A stretch of 64,000 nucleotides of DNA. It comes from Cupriavidus sp. D384. GTDB taxonomy: Bacteria > Pseudomonadota > Gammaproteobacteria > Burkholderiales > Burkholderiaceae. Numbering within the stretch: position 1 is the first letter of the stretch; each line of letters starts with the position of its first letter. The notes beneath the pieces were generated by a model. The model was given only the letters and a program-made list of their open reading frames with translations. It was not told where the DNA came from and made no database searches. The stretch lies in NCBI RefSeq assembly GCF_001652915.1, contig NZ_BBQI01000050.1:23107-87106 (forward strand), written 5' to 3'. Shown in pieces: positions 1-9,170 of the stretch. The position numbers and the translations under genes were made by a program.

Positions 1-3000
1 AGCATCGAACTTGAAGGATTCGACCTGCAGGCGCTGCGCCGCCAGGACGGTACGCTGAACCTGGCGAGCGCCTTCCTGCCTGAAGGCGCGCCAGCGCCGA
101 ACGCCGCTGCGCAGGCACCGGCCAGGACGGCAGCGCCTGCTTCGCCCGCGGCGGCCGCATCGCCTGCCGCGGCAGCCTCTGCCTCCGCGCCTGCAGCGGC
201 AGGCGTGCAGGCGCCGTCCAAGGCCGAAGAGGTGCCATGGTCGTATGCCGTCGACCGCGTGACGGTGAAGGAGGCCCGGCTCGGGTTTGTCGACGAACTG
301 GCGCCGTCCGGCCCCGGAAAGCTCGATATCGGCCCGGTCAACATCGATATCGCCAACCTGGCCAGCACCGGCGAGAAGCCGGCGAAGCTCGATGCCAACA
401 TCACGATTGCCAATGGTCAGACTGTCAAGCACACCGGCGAACTGGGCCTGAAGCAGGGCACGCTGACGGGTACGCTGGAAACGGCGGGCCTGCGGCCGCA
501 GGGCTTTTCGGCGTGGTGGCCGCGTGCGCTGCACAGCCAGTTCGGCGAGACCGCCGTCAATGCCGAACTGCATTACACGATGGCTTGGACGCAGCCGGTA
601 TTCCAGTTCACGCTGCAGAAATCGAGGATCGAGCTTTCGCCGGTCTATGTGGCCACGCGCGATCCGGTAAAGGTGGCGGCGGCTTCGTCGGCGTCGTCGG
701 GCACATCGGCCGCCGCCAATGACGGCGACGACGATGCCCGGGCCGCGCCGGCCAGGCGCGGCGCCCGGGCGGCGCGTAACGTGCGCACGTCCCGCGTGGC
801 GGACGCTGAAGGTGCCAACCTGCCGCTGATCAACGCCGACAAGCTGATCCTGGACGATATCCAGCTGGATCTCGCCAGGCAGACCTTCGAGGCCGGGCAG
901 GTGGCGCTGGTGAAGCCGCGCTTCGCGGCCACGCGTGATCGCCGCGGCCAGCTGCTGGAATCGGCGCAGATCTGGGCGACCGAGTCCGCCGAACAGAAGG
1001 CAGCGGCGCAGAAGACCGCCGCCAGGCCCGTGCCGCAGGCCCAGCCCAACGGCGATGCGGCTGCGCCTGGCTGGAAGGTGCGTGTTGGCAAGGTGGCCGT
1101 GGATGGCGGCGAGGCACGGCTGGCGGACTATGCGCCGGCCGAAGCGAATCGGGGCCGGCCGGTGATCCACCAGTTCCGCAATATCGGGCTGAGCACCGGC
1201 ACCATCACCTGGCCGCTGTCGCCGGGGGCGCTGCCGATGAAGCTGCACGCGGAAAGCGGCCGCAAGGGCGTCATGAACATCGACGGGCAGGTCATGCCGA
1301 CCGGGCCCGCCGCGCAACTGCAGCTGGACCTGCGCGATCTCGACATGGCGCCGCTCCAGCCGTACATGGCCGACCGCTTCAACGCCGCGCTGCGCAGCGG
1401 CACCATGACGGTCAAGGGCAAGGTGGCCTACGATGCGCCGGCCGGCAAGCCGATCGCCGTGCGCTTCAACGGCAATGCGTTTGCCGGCAACGTGCGTACC
1501 GTCGACCGCATTACCGGCGACGACTTCCTGCGCTGGCGCGCGCTGGCGATCAATGGCATCGATTTCAACATGGACGATGCCAAGGGGCCGCTGCAGGTGG
1601 GCGTCAGCAATGTGGCGCTGAACGACTTCTATGCACGCGTGATCCTCAATGCCAACGGCCGGCTGAACCTGCAGGACGTGATGGCCGGTGGCGCGGAGAA
1701 GGGCGAGGCCGCCCCGTCGACGAGCCTGACGCAGGCCAGTCCGGCATCGGCGCCGGAGGCAAACCCTGCCCCGCAGGCTGCCGCCGCTGCGCCCGCCAGG
1801 GAAGCTGCTGGCCCGAAGCCCCAGATCCGCCTGGGTGGCGTGACGATCAACAAGGGCAACATCAATTTCTCGGACTTCTTCGTCAAGCCCAACTACTCGG
1901 CCAACCTGACCGACATGAAGGGTTCGGTGTCCAAGGTGTCGTCGGCAGATCCCACGCCGGCCGACCTGGTACTTGATGGTAGGCTCGACGACGATGCGCC
2001 GGTCAGCATCAGCGGCAAGCTCAATCCGCTGGGCGAGCAGCTCTACCTGGACATCGCGGCCAAGGCTGCCGGCGTGGAGCTGACGCGTCTGACGCCGTAC
2101 GCAGCCAAGTACGCGGGCTACCCGATCACCAAGGGCAAGCTGACCGTCGATGTGGCGTACAAGATCGAGAACGGCAAGCTGGACGCGAAGAACCACCTGT
2201 ACCTGGACCAGCTCACGTTTGGCGACAAGGTGGATAGCCCCGATGCCGTCAAGCTGCCGGTGCTGCTGGCCGTGTCGCTGCTCAAGGACCGCAACGGCGT
2301 CATCGACATCAATTTGCCGGTATCGGGATCGCTGTCGGACCCGGAGTTCAGCATTGGCGGCGTGATCATGCGCGTGATCGTGAACCTGCTGACGAAGGCG
2401 ATCACGTCGCCGTTCTCGCTGATCGCATCGGCATTTGGCGGTGGCGGCGAGGAGCTTGGCTATATCGAATTCGCGCCGGGGTCGTCGACGCTGACCGATG
2501 ACGCGCGCAAGAAGATCGAGACCGTGGGCAAGGCGCTCAATGATCGCCCGTCGCTGCGGCTGGAAATCAGCGGGCGTATCGACCCGGCTACCGACGCCGA
2601 TGGCGCGCGCCGCGTCTGGCTGGACCAGCGCGTGGCCGAGGCCAAGCAGCGCGACCTGCGCCGTTCGGCCCAGGCTGGCGCCCAGGCCGAAGAGGGCGAG
2701 GGCGGCGACCAGGGCGCCCGGGTGACCGTGTCGAAGCAGGAGTACCCCAAGTACCTCGAAGCGGTGTACAAGCGCGAGTCGTTCAAGAAGCCCAAGAACT
2801 TCATCGGCCTCAACAAGTCGCTGCCGCCGGGCGAGATGGAAAAGCTGCTGCTGGAGAATGCACCCGTCACCGATGCCGAACTGCGTGCGCTGGCGGACCA
2901 GCGTGCGCTGGCGGTCAAGCAGTCGCTGGAGCGTGACGGCAAGGTGCCCGACGCGAAGCTGTTCCTGACGGCGCCCAAGCTGACCGCCGAGGGCATCAAG

Positions 3001-3045
3001 GACAAGGGCACGCCGAACCGCGTCGACTTTTCGATCCGGCAGTAG
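1..3045 (+). CDS. DUF748 (AsmA-like) family protein, 5'-truncated by window edge
   Basis: The reading frame is open from base 1, so only the C-terminal 1014 residues are present; an internal Met codon at 205 is not a credible start. The family is large envelope proteins of the AsmA/DUF748 type, built from repeated beta-rich segments and thought to work in outer-membrane or lipid homeostasis. What is visible: long beta-rich stretches separated by Ala/Pro-rich linkers (bases 100-230, 660-780, 1010-1060 and 1700-1800). A C-terminal part begins near base 2455 with a GYIEFAPGSSTLTDDARKKI-type segment that resembles an OmpA-like fold, as is usual for this family. It ends in a TAG stop. A hairpin follows and the next gene (rubredoxin) is probably separate. 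Family assignment is good; the cellular role is inferred only. Confidence 0.85.
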   Translation, partial: SIELEGFDLQALRRQDGTLNLASAFLPEGAPAPNAAAQAPARTAAPASPAAAASPAAAASASAPAAAGVQAPSKAEEVPWSYAVDRVTVKEARLGFVDELAPSGPGKLDIGPVNIDIANLASTGEKPAKLDANITIANGQTVKHTGELGLKQGTLTGTLETAGLRPQGFSAWWPRALHSQFGETAVNAELHYTMAWTQPVFQFTLQKSRIELSPVYVATRDPVKVAAASSASSGTSAAANDGDDDARAAPARRGARAARNVRTSRVADAEGANLPLINADKLILDDIQLDLARQTFEAGQVALVKPRFAATRDRRGQLLESAQIWATESAEQKAAAQKTAARPVPQAQPNGDAAAPGWKVRVGKVAVDGGEARLADYAPAEANRGRPVIHQFRNIGLSTGTITWPLSPGALPMKLHAESGRKGVMNIDGQVMPTGPAAQLQLDLRDLDMAPLQPYMADRFNAALRSGTMTVKGKVAYDAPAGKPIAVRFNGNAFAGNVRTVDRITGDDFLRWRALAINGIDFNMDDAKGPLQVGVSNVALNDFYARVILNANGRLNLQDVMAGGAEKGEAAPSTSLTQASPASAPEANPAPQAAAAAPAREAAGPKPQIRLGGVTINKGNINFSDFFVKPNYSANLTDMKGSVSKVSSADPTPADLVLDGRLDDDAPVSISGKLNPLGEQLYLDIAAKAAGVELTRLTPYAAKYAGYPITKGKLTVDVAYKIENGKLDAKNHLYLDQLTFGDKVDSPDAVKLPVLLAVSLLKDRNGVIDINLPVSGSLSDPEFSIGGVIMRVIVNLLTKAITSPFSLIASAFGGGGEELGYIEFAPGSSTLTDDARKKIETVGKALNDRPSLRLEISGRIDPATDADGARRVWLDQRVAEAKQRDLRRSAQAGAQAEEGEGGDQGARVTVSKQEYPKYLEAVYKRESFKKPKNFIGLNKSLPPGEMEKLLLENAPVTDAELRALADQRALAVKQSLERDGKVPDAKLFLTAPKLTAEGIKDKGTPNRVDFSIRQ

Positions 3046-3067
3046 GTGTTGCCCGGGCATGCCGCCG

Positions 3068-3104
3068 GCCGCGGCGTTTGAACGGAAGCTTCGAACGCCG
3101 CGCC
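3068..3104. terminator. Inverted repeat after the DUF748 gene
   Basis: Arms around 3068-3082 and 3090-3104 (GCGGCGTTTGAA against TTCGAACGCCGC, one mismatch) form a strong hairpin just downstream of the stop. There is no following T-run, so termination by this hairpin is only possible, not shown. Confidence 0.4.
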
Positions 3105-3169
3105 GGGGGGCAGCATCGAAACCGCGTATCATTCGCCCCGGACTAAAAGTTTGACGATCAAAGGAGCGA

Positions 3170-3358
3170 GTGTTGGAGCAGGAAGCGATTGCCTACAAGA
3201 CCTGGGTTTGCCTGATTTGCGGGTGGGTGTACGACGAGGAACAGGGCTGGCCCGAGGACGGCATTGTGCCCGGCACGCGCTGGGAAGATATCCCCGAAGA
3301 CTGGCGTTGCCCGGAGTGCGACGTCAGCAAGGGCGACTTCTCGATGATCGAGATCTGA
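3170..3358 (+). CDS. rubA: Rubredoxin
   Basis: A 62-residue one-iron electron carrier. Both metal-binding knuckles are present: CLICGWVYD (Cys-x-x-Cys-Gly near residues 14-17) and [11 protein letters not shown] (Cys-x-x-Cys near residues 47-50), with the usual [15 protein letters not shown] stretch between them. Family length is about 55 residues, so this is complete. The start is GTG at 3170 or TTG at 3173; an AAGGAG ribosome site at 3161-3166 fits the TTG spacing slightly better, and the proteins differ by one residue. It stands alone between the DUF748 gene and two minus-strand small genes. The electron-transfer partner (for example an alkane hydroxylase or an oxidative-stress reductase) is not in this window. 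Confidence 0.95.
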   Translation: MLEQEAIAYKTWVCLICGWVYDEEQGWPEDGIVPGTRWEDIPEDWRCPECDVSKGDFSMIEI

Positions 3359-3372
3359 ATCCCGCCCGGGAT

Positions 3373-3546
3373 TCACGGCATGTGGGAGTGTCTTTGCCGC
3401 AACTCCCTGCACAGCCCGGCGCGCGCGCGCCGGCGTGCGCATCGCGTGTAGCGCATCCGGTAGGGATGGCTGCAGCGCCATAGCGCGGACGCCACGGTCA
3501 GGACCAGCAGCGCGGCCATCGCGGCAGCGAGCAGTGTCAGCGACAT
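3373..3546 (-). CDS. Small membrane-anchored protein (57 aa)
   Basis: A 57-residue frame on the minus strand, shorter than common gene-calling cut-offs. It starts with ATG at 3546 behind a strong AGGAGG (3551-3556 on the plus strand). The N-terminus MSLTLLAAAMAALLVLTVAS is a single hydrophobic helix. It is followed by a very basic tail rich in Arg and Cys (RCARRRARAG and similar), ending in TGA. This is the layout of a single-pass inner-membrane micropeptide. It lies 48 bp downstream of another small membrane gene on the same strand, so the two may be co-transcribed. I recognise no family. The Shine-Dalgarno site and hydrophobic pattern support it; GC-rich chance frames keep confidence moderate. 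Confidence 0.45.
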   Translation of the reverse strand: MSLTLLAAAMAALLVLTVASALWRCSHPYRMRYTRCARRRARAGLCRELRQRHSHMP

Positions 3547-3594
3547 CGCGCCTCCTTCTCTCTCAAAGGCGCCTCACTCCCGAGCTACCGGCCG

Positions 3595-3777
3595 CTATAT
3601 CAGCAGTGGCAGCGCTTCCAGCACGAGCACCCCCAGCAGTACCCCGATGATTGCGCCCGCGCAACGGCAACTGATACGCAGCGCCTTGGCGGCCACCGGG
3701 ATCGCACCCATCGCCAACAGCCCGACGAGTGCCATGGGGATCAAAAATACAAGATCGTGCGCCTGAAGGTGAATCAT
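3595..3777 (-). CDS. Small membrane protein (60 aa)
   Basis: Starts at ATG 3777 with an AGGAG site about six bases upstream (seen as CTCCT near 3784 on the plus strand). The 60-residue product begins MIHLQAHDLVFLIPMALVGL and has two hydrophobic segments (about residues 8-27 and 40-59) around a short basic, Cys-containing loop (KALRISCRCAG). The frame stays open further upstream, but the ribosome site and the start of the hydrophobic pattern favour this Met. It is probably an inner-membrane hairpin protein. Its minus-strand neighbour at 3373-3546 may share the transcript. No function is recognised. Confidence 0.5.
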   Translation of the reverse strand: MIHLQAHDLVFLIPMALVGLLAMGAIPVAAKALRISCRCAGAIIGVLLGVLVLEALPLLI

Positions 3778-4050
3778 GGCGGTCTCCTGTCTTGTTTCTT
3801 TCTGTTTCCAGTATAGGCCGTGGGTGGCGAATACAAGGCCGGAAGCGTCAGGGTTGTCCCGCAATGTTTGAAACGCTTGCAGAATTTCCTGCGTGCCGCG
3901 CATGTATCGCACAGGAAGCTTCTGTCAGGCAGCACGTGTGCCACGCCGCGCTGCACAACACGTGACCGGGCCCCAGCGTGCGCACGTGCCATGCCCGGTG
4001 TCCTATGCTGGACTCATGATGGCCATCATCGGTCACCAATGGAGGGAGCT

Positions 4051-4554
4051 ATGGAACTTCACATGCATTCGCACCATTACGTGCGCCGCCTGCCCGACTG
4101 GTCTGCCGCCGCGGTATCGGGCCTGGCCGCGGGTGCGTTGCTGATCGTTGTGGAGATGTTCTGGTCGAGCATGGTGGCTGGCGTGCATCCGTGGGGCACC
4201 ACTCGCCTGATCGCCGCCATCGTGATGGGGCGCGACGTGCTGCAGACGTCGATGTTCAGCGTCAGCACGGTGGCCGTGGCGCTGATCATTCACTTCGTGA
4301 TCGGCATTGTGCTGGGCTGCGTGCTCTGTGCCCTGATCGCGCCGTTCCAGCTTGATTCCAGCGTGGGCATGTCGATGCTGGTGGGCGCAGCGTTCGGGGT
4401 GGTGGTCTACCTGTTCAACTTCTACGTGATGACGGCCGCCTTCCCCTGGTTTGTCGATGCGCGCGGCTGGCACACGCTGGTGGGGCACCTGATCTTCGGC
4501 ATGTGCATCGCGCTGTGCTACTGGAAACTGGAATCGCGCGATGTCGTGCATTAG
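4051..4554 (+). CDS. Conserved four-helix membrane protein
   Basis: A 167-residue integral membrane protein. ATG at 4051 follows a GGAGGGAG ribosome site, so longer upstream frames are not needed. About four transmembrane helices can be picked out: AVSGLAAGALLIVVEMFW, VALIIHFVIGIVLGCVLCAL, MLVGAAFGVVVYLFNFYVM and LVGHLIFGMCIALCYW. His residues are numerous (HMHSHHY at the N-terminus, His in helices two and four). No catalytic motif is evident. Similar proteins of this size are, from memory, sometimes labelled as sodium symporters in Cupriavidus genomes, which the size does not support. A terminator follows, so it is transcriptionally separate from the oxidase operon downstream, although the location next to it may be meaningful. 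Confidence 0.75.
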   Translation: MELHMHSHHYVRRLPDWSAAAVSGLAAGALLIVVEMFWSSMVAGVHPWGTTRLIAAIVMGRDVLQTSMFSVSTVAVALIIHFVIGIVLGCVLCALIAPFQLDSSVGMSMLVGAAFGVVVYLFNFYVMTAAFPWFVDARGWHTLVGHLIFGMCIALCYWKLESRDVVH

Positions 4555-4625
4555 ATACATCGTCATGTGATGCAATGCGTTGCGCGCACGGCATGGCCGG
4601 GCGCCACGGCCCGCGTGCGCCACGG

Positions 4626-4666
4626 ATGGCAGTCGGGACCGGCAAGGTCCCCACTGCCATTTTTTT
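4626..4666 (+). terminator. Rho-independent terminator
   Basis: A 15-bp stem (4626-4640 against 4646-4660; ATGGCAGT and GGGACC blocks with one C:C mismatch), a five-base loop and a run of seven T (4660-4666). It ends the membrane-protein gene and isolates the oxidase operon. Confidence 0.8.
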
Positions 4667-4848
4667 GCTGTGCCGCACGCGAGACACCGGGCGCACCGGC
4701 CCGCGAGCGGCGCCGAACGCGACGGCGCGTGTGTCGCCTTGCAGGGGCCTGAACCGATGCACTAGTCTTATTCCACGTGCGTGAACGGGCGCACCCGCCT
4801 GCCCCTGCCTTCCGGCCCGTTCCCTTGCGTGCGTAAGAGGAGGGGGAC

Positions 4849-6015
4849 ATGGCGATAGCGGTCGTGCTCGTCATCATGGTTGCCGCTTCGGTGCTCTTTC
4901 ATTTCCTGAGCCCATGGTGGCTGACACCGCTGGCGTCCAACTGGCAACAGATGGACGACACGCTCACCATTACCCTCGTCATCACCGGCCTGTTCTTCGT
5001 CGGCATCAATTTGCTGCTGGGCTACATCGTCTGGCGCTTCCGGCATCGCGAAGGCCACCGCGCCGCCTACGAACCCGAGAACCGTCGGCTGGAGCACTGG
5101 CTGATCGGCCTCAGCGCGGTCGGCATCATGGCGCTGCTGGCACCGGGGCTGATCGTCTATGCCGACTATGTCAGGCCGCCTCACGAGGCGATGGCGATGG
5201 AGGTGGTGGGCCAGCAATGGCAATGGGCCTTCCGCTTTCCCGGCCGGGGTGGCGTACTCGGTACCACCGATCCGCGCTTCACCAGCGCCACCAATCCGAT
5301 GGGGCTCAACCCGGATGACCCGAACGGCCAGGACGATGTGGTCGTACTGGGGCCGGAAGTCCACCTGCCGCTGAACCGGCCGATCAAGGTGCTGCTGAGA
5401 TCGAAGGACGTGCTGCACGATTTCTACGTGCCGCCGTTCCGGGCGCGCATGAACATGGTGCCCGGCATGGTCACATCGTTCTGGTTCACGCCCACCCAGG
5501 CGGGCAAGTTCGACATCCTGTGCGCCCAGCTTTGCGGGGTGGGGCACTACAACATGCGCGGACATGTCGTGGTGGAGGATCTCGCGGCCTTCGATGCATG
5601 GCTGGCAAAACAGCAGACCTTTGCGATGACCCAGGCCAAGGCCGCGCAGCCGGCCGGACTGCCGGGCACCGGCGTGGCCGCCGGTTCGGGTGCCAGTGGC
5701 AGTGTCGAGCAGGGCCGGGCGCTGGCGCAGAGCAAGGGCTGCGTGGCATGTCACAGCATCGACGGCACACAGGGCGTGGGGCCAACGTGGAAGGGGCTGT
5801 TTGGCAGCACGCAGACGTTCACCGACGGCAGCAGCGCCACCGTCGACGACGCCTTCCTGAGAAAGGAAATCGAGGATCCGCAGGCGCGGGTGGTCAAGGG
5901 CTTCGGCCCGGTCATGCCGAAGCTGCCCGTGACCGACGCGGAAGTGGCGGCGCTGTCCGCCTATATCCATTCGCTGGGCTCCGGCGCCGGTGCGGCGCCC
6001 CAGGCCGGGAAATAG
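4849..6015 (+). CDS. coxB: Cytochrome c oxidase subunit II with fused cytochrome c (caa3 type)
   Basis: A 388-residue subunit that receives electrons at the CuA centre and passes them to subunit I. Hydrophobic helices lie near residues 2-20, 38-62 and 82-102. The CuA-binding loop is CAQLCGVGHYNM, with Cys225, Cys229, His233 and Met236. After a linker, a class I cytochrome c domain carries a heme site CVACH (Cys298, Cys301, His302) and a downstream VMPKL segment offering the axial Met. The fused heme domain identifies a caa3-type enzyme that needs no separate membrane cytochrome. The start has an AGGAGG site. It is the first gene of an operon with coxA 15 bp downstream. Assembly factors (Cox11, CtaA/B) are absent here and must be supplied elsewhere. 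Confidence 0.95.
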   Translation: MAIAVVLVIMVAASVLFHFLSPWWLTPLASNWQQMDDTLTITLVITGLFFVGINLLLGYIVWRFRHREGHRAAYEPENRRLEHWLIGLSAVGIMALLAPGLIVYADYVRPPHEAMAMEVVGQQWQWAFRFPGRGGVLGTTDPRFTSATNPMGLNPDDPNGQDDVVVLGPEVHLPLNRPIKVLLRSKDVLHDFYVPPFRARMNMVPGMVTSFWFTPTQAGKFDILCAQLCGVGHYNMRGHVVVEDLAAFDAWLAKQQTFAMTQAKAAQPAGLPGTGVAAGSGASGSVEQGRALAQSKGCVACHSIDGTQGVGPTWKGLFGSTQTFTDGSSATVDDAFLRKEIEDPQARVVKGFGPVMPKLPVTDAEVAALSAYIHSLGSGAGAAPQAGK

Positions 6016-6030
6016 GCAAGGAGGGACACG

Positions 6031-7788
6031 ATGGCCTACGCCGACGATGCCGCCCATCACGGCCCGCAAAGCTTCTGGGCACGCTACATCTGGAGCCAGG
6101 ACCACAAGGTGATTGCCGTGCAATACACGCTGGTGGCGATCTTCGTGGGGCTGGTGGGCGTGGCGCTGTCCAATCTGATGCGCATGCAGCTGGGGTTTCC
6201 GGGCAAGTTCGATTTCATCGACGCCAATCGCTACTACCAGTTCGTCACCATGCACGGCATGATCATGGTGATCTACCTGCTGACGGCGCTGTTCCTGGGC
6301 GGATTCGGCAATTACCTGATCCCGCTGATGGTGGGAGCGCGGGACATGGTGTTCCCGTTCCTGAACATGCTCAGCTTCTGGGTTTACTTCCTGTCGGTGA
6401 TCGTGCTGCTGACCAGCTTTTTCGTGCCTGGCGGGCCCACGGGCGCGGGATGGACGCTGTATCCGCCGCAGGCGATCCTGCCCGGAACGCCGGGGCACGA
6501 GTGGGGCATCATCCTGATGCTGGTCTCGCTGCTGATCTTCATCGTCGCGGCCACCATGGGCGGCCTGAACTACGTGACCACGGTGCTGCAGGCGCGCACC
6601 GAAGGCATGACGATGCTGCGCATGCCGCTGGCCGTGTGGGGCATCTTCATGGCCACCATCCTGGCGCTGCTGGCGTTTCCCGCGCTGTTCGTCTCCGGCG
6701 TGATGATGCTGCTCGACAAGGCGCTGGGCACCAGCTTCTTCATGCCCGCCATGGTATCGATGGGCCAGCAGCTCAACTACAAGGGCGGCAGCCCGCTGCT
6801 GTTTCAGCACCTGTTCTGGTTCTTCGGCCATCCCGAGGTGTATATCGTGGCGCTGCCGGCGTTCGGCATCGTCTCCGACCTGGTCAGCGTGCATTCGCGC
6901 AAGAGCATTTTCGGCTACCGCACGATGGTCTGGGCCATCCTGGCGATCGGGTTGCTGTCCGTGGTGGTCTGGGCGCACCACATGTTCGTGAGCGGCATGA
7001 ACCCGTACTTCGGCTTCTTCTTCGCCACGACCACGCTGATCATCGCCGTACCCACGGCGATCAAGGTGTACAACTGGGTCATCACGCTGTGGCGTGGCGA
7101 TATCCATTTCACGGTGCCGATGCTGTTTGCCATCGCGTTCATCAGCACCTTCGTGATTGGCGGCCTGACCGGGCTGTTCCTTGGCAACGTCAGCGTCGAC
7201 ATACCGCTTTCCAACACCTATTTCGTGGTGGCGCACTTTCACATGGTGATGGGGGTGTCGCCAATCCTGGTGGTATTTGGCGGCATCTACCACTGGTATC
7301 CGAAGGTGGCCGGACGCATGCTCAACGACACCATGGGCCGCATCCATTTCTGGGTGACGTTCGTGGGCACCTATGCCATCTTCTTCCCGATGCACTACCT
7401 GGGCATCATGGGCATGCCGCGCCGCTACTACGCATGGGACAACTACAGCTTCATCCCGGAGTCGGCGCACACGATGAACATGTATATCTCCCTGGCTGCC
7501 TTCGTAGTGGCGGCGGCCCAGCTACTGTTCGTCTTCAACCTGTTCTGGAGCCTGCGGCACGGTCATGCGGCCGGGGGCAACCCGTGGCGCGCCGCGTCGC
7601 TGGAATGGCAGACCCCACAGACGCCACCCGTGCACGGCAACTGGGGGCCGCATCTGCCCGTGGTGTACCGCTGGGCCTATGCGTACAGCGTGCCGGGCGC
7701 CAGCGAGGACTTTATCGCGCAGAATGCGCCACCCGATGCCGGCGGGGCCGAGCCCGAGCCGCATCCCAGCCGGGGAGCCGTTGCATGA
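6031..7788 (+). CDS. coxA: Cytochrome c oxidase subunit I
   Basis: The 585-residue catalytic core of the proton-pumping heme-copper oxidase, with about twelve membrane helices. Conserved ligand segments are all visible: TMHGMIMV (low-spin heme His), WFFGHPEVYI (CuB His and the cross-linked Tyr), AHHMFVSGM (paired CuB His) and AHFHMVMG (heme His pair). GGRGRG-free termini and length agree with A-type oxidases. AAGGAGGG precedes the ATG. The stop overlaps the next start (ATGA), indicating translational coupling with the first subunit III gene. Confidence 0.97.
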   Translation: MAYADDAAHHGPQSFWARYIWSQDHKVIAVQYTLVAIFVGLVGVALSNLMRMQLGFPGKFDFIDANRYYQFVTMHGMIMVIYLLTALFLGGFGNYLIPLMVGARDMVFPFLNMLSFWVYFLSVIVLLTSFFVPGGPTGAGWTLYPPQAILPGTPGHEWGIILMLVSLLIFIVAATMGGLNYVTTVLQARTEGMTMLRMPLAVWGIFMATILALLAFPALFVSGVMMLLDKALGTSFFMPAMVSMGQQLNYKGGSPLLFQHLFWFFGHPEVYIVALPAFGIVSDLVSVHSRKSIFGYRTMVWAILAIGLLSVVVWAHHMFVSGMNPYFGFFFATTTLIIAVPTAIKVYNWVITLWRGDIHFTVPMLFAIAFISTFVIGGLTGLFLGNVSVDIPLSNTYFVVAHFHMVMGVSPILVVFGGIYHWYPKVAGRMLNDTMGRIHFWVTFVGTYAIFFPMHYLGIMGMPRRYYAWDNYSFIPESAHTMNMYISLAAFVVAAAQLLFVFNLFWSLRHGHAAGGNPWRAASLEWQTPQTPPVHGNWGPHLPVVYRWAYAYSVPGASEDFIAQNAPPDAGGAEPEPHPSRGAVA

Positions 7789-8450
7789 ATGCCGATCCGA
7801 TGGCCGCCGACGCCAGCGCCGGTGTGTTTCGCGTATCGCCCGATTCGCCCGGCAGCGGCGCGGGCGGCGATGCCATGCATGGACATGGCCAGCGCGCGCC
7901 GGGCAGCACCGGGCTGTGGGTCTTCATGGGCGTGGTGACGGCGCTGTTCACGCTGTTCCTGGCGGCATACATCATGCGCATGGATAGCCCCGACTGGCAC
8001 CAGATCGCCTTGCCCTGGCAGGTCTGGTTGTCGACCGTGTTGCTGGCGACGGCCAGCGTGTCGATGGCGGTGGCGTCGCGGGCGGCCGGGGCCGGACGGA
8101 TGGCGCGGGCGCGCGGGGCGCTGCGCCTGGGCGGACTGGGCGCGCTGGCGTTCGTGGGCTCGCAGCTCTGGGCGTGGGCGGCGCTGTACGCCGCGCATGT
8201 GGTGCCGGCCGGCAATCCCGCCGGCAGCTTCTTCTATTTGCTTACGGCGATGCACGGCCTTCACATGATCGGCGGGCTCGTGGGCTTTGCGTTTGTGGCG
8301 TTCGACCGTGGCAGCGGCACGCGTACCCAGGTGCGCATCGGTCTTTGCGCACGTTACTGGCACTTCCTGCTGGCAGTGTGGGTCGTGCTGCTGGCAGCGC
8401 TGGCCTGGCTGACGCCCGAGGTCGTCAACTACATCTGCGGCCGGGGATGA
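7785..8450 (+). CDS. Cytochrome c oxidase subunit III family protein (first copy)
   Basis: A 221-residue membrane protein that starts inside the coxA stop codon (ATGA overlap). After a polar N-terminal tail of about 45 residues come roughly five helices, starting with LWVFMGVVTALFTLFLAAYI. The terminal part ARYWHFLLAVWVVL carries the conserved subunit III pattern YWHF. It is shorter than the seven-helix mitochondrial subunit III and matches the five-helix bacterial form. A second subunit III paralogue follows directly, which recalls the coxMNOP-type alternative oxidase of Bradyrhizobium (recalled, not checked). Confidence 0.88.
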   Translation: MNADPMAADASAGVFRVSPDSPGSGAGGDAMHGHGQRAPGSTGLWVFMGVVTALFTLFLAAYIMRMDSPDWHQIALPWQVWLSTVLLATASVSMAVASRAAGAGRMARARGALRLGGLGALAFVGSQLWAWAALYAAHVVPAGNPAGSFFYLLTAMHGLHMIGGLVGFAFVAFDRGSGTRTQVRIGLCARYWHFLLAVWVVLLAALAWLTPEVVNYICGRG

Positions 8451-8463
8451 GGGAGGTACACCG

Positions 8464-9162
8464 ATGAGTTCGCAACTCTCCACGCCGGTGGCGTCGCCGC
8501 ACGATCACCCACCGGGCGGCCTGCGCGGCCTGGTCGCAGACTGGTCTTCGGATCAGCGCGCGTTCAAGGTGTCATGGGGCAAGGCGATGATGTGGATATT
8601 CCTGCTGTCCGACACCTTCGTCTTCAGTTGTTTCCTGACCGGCTACATGACCGTGCGAATCTCGACCACGGTGCCCTGGCCGAACGTGGCCGAACTTTTC
8701 GGCATGAACATCGGCGGCCGGCAGGTGCCCATGCTGCTGATCGCGATCATGACGTTTACGCTGATCACCAGCAGCGGCACGATGGCCATGGCGGTGAACT
8801 GCGCCTATCGGCGCGACCGGATGAACTGCGCCAAGCTGATGTTCGTGACGGCGTGGCTGGGGGAAGTCTTCGTCTGCATGCAGGCATTCGAATGGACCAA
8901 GCTCATCGTCCTGGAAGGCGTGAGGCCGTGGGGCAACCCGCATGGTGCCGCGCAATTCGGTTCCGTGTTCTTCATGATTACGGGATTCCACGGCTTTCAC
9001 GTGACGTGTGGCGTGATCTACCTGCTGGTGATCGCCAGCAAGGTGCTTCGCGGCCATTACGACATCAGCGGCAACTACCAGCCGGTGGAGATCGCCGGAC
9101 TGTACTGGCACTTCGTGGACCTGGTCTGGGTCTTCATTTTCGCGCTGTTCTACCTGTGGTGA
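8464..9162 (+). CDS. Cytochrome c oxidase subunit III family protein (second copy)
   Basis: 232 residues, starting at ATG 8464 behind GGGAGG. Visible subunit III features: WIFLLSDTFVFSCFLTGY near residue 45 (helix with acidic residue), a central AFEWTKL, the FHGFHVTCGVIYLL helix and the C-terminal YWHFVDLVWVFIFALFYLW, which is the classic subunit III end. It is closer to canonical CtaE/CoxC than the preceding paralogue. Both genes sit in the same operon (13 bp apart), so a complex with two different subunit III-like proteins, or condition-dependent exchange, is possible. Confidence 0.92.
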   Translation: MSSQLSTPVASPHDHPPGGLRGLVADWSSDQRAFKVSWGKAMMWIFLLSDTFVFSCFLTGYMTVRISTTVPWPNVAELFGMNIGGRQVPMLLIAIMTFTLITSSGTMAMAVNCAYRRDRMNCAKLMFVTAWLGEVFVCMQAFEWTKLIVLEGVRPWGNPHGAAQFGSVFFMITGFHGFHVTCGVIYLLVIASKVLRGHYDISGNYQPVEIAGLYWHFVDLVWVFIFALFYLW

Positions 9163-9170
9163 GGCGCATC

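Noticed and set aside
4768..7470. A 900-residue minus-strand open frame over the oxidase genes
   Set aside because: It is antisense to certain cox genes, very rich in His, Gln and Arg, and matches no family; an effect of high GC.
5520..8450. A 976-residue plus-strand frame covering coxB, coxA and the first subunit III
   Set aside because: Only its last 221 residues (from 7785) are real; the rest is an out-of-frame reading of coxB and coxA.
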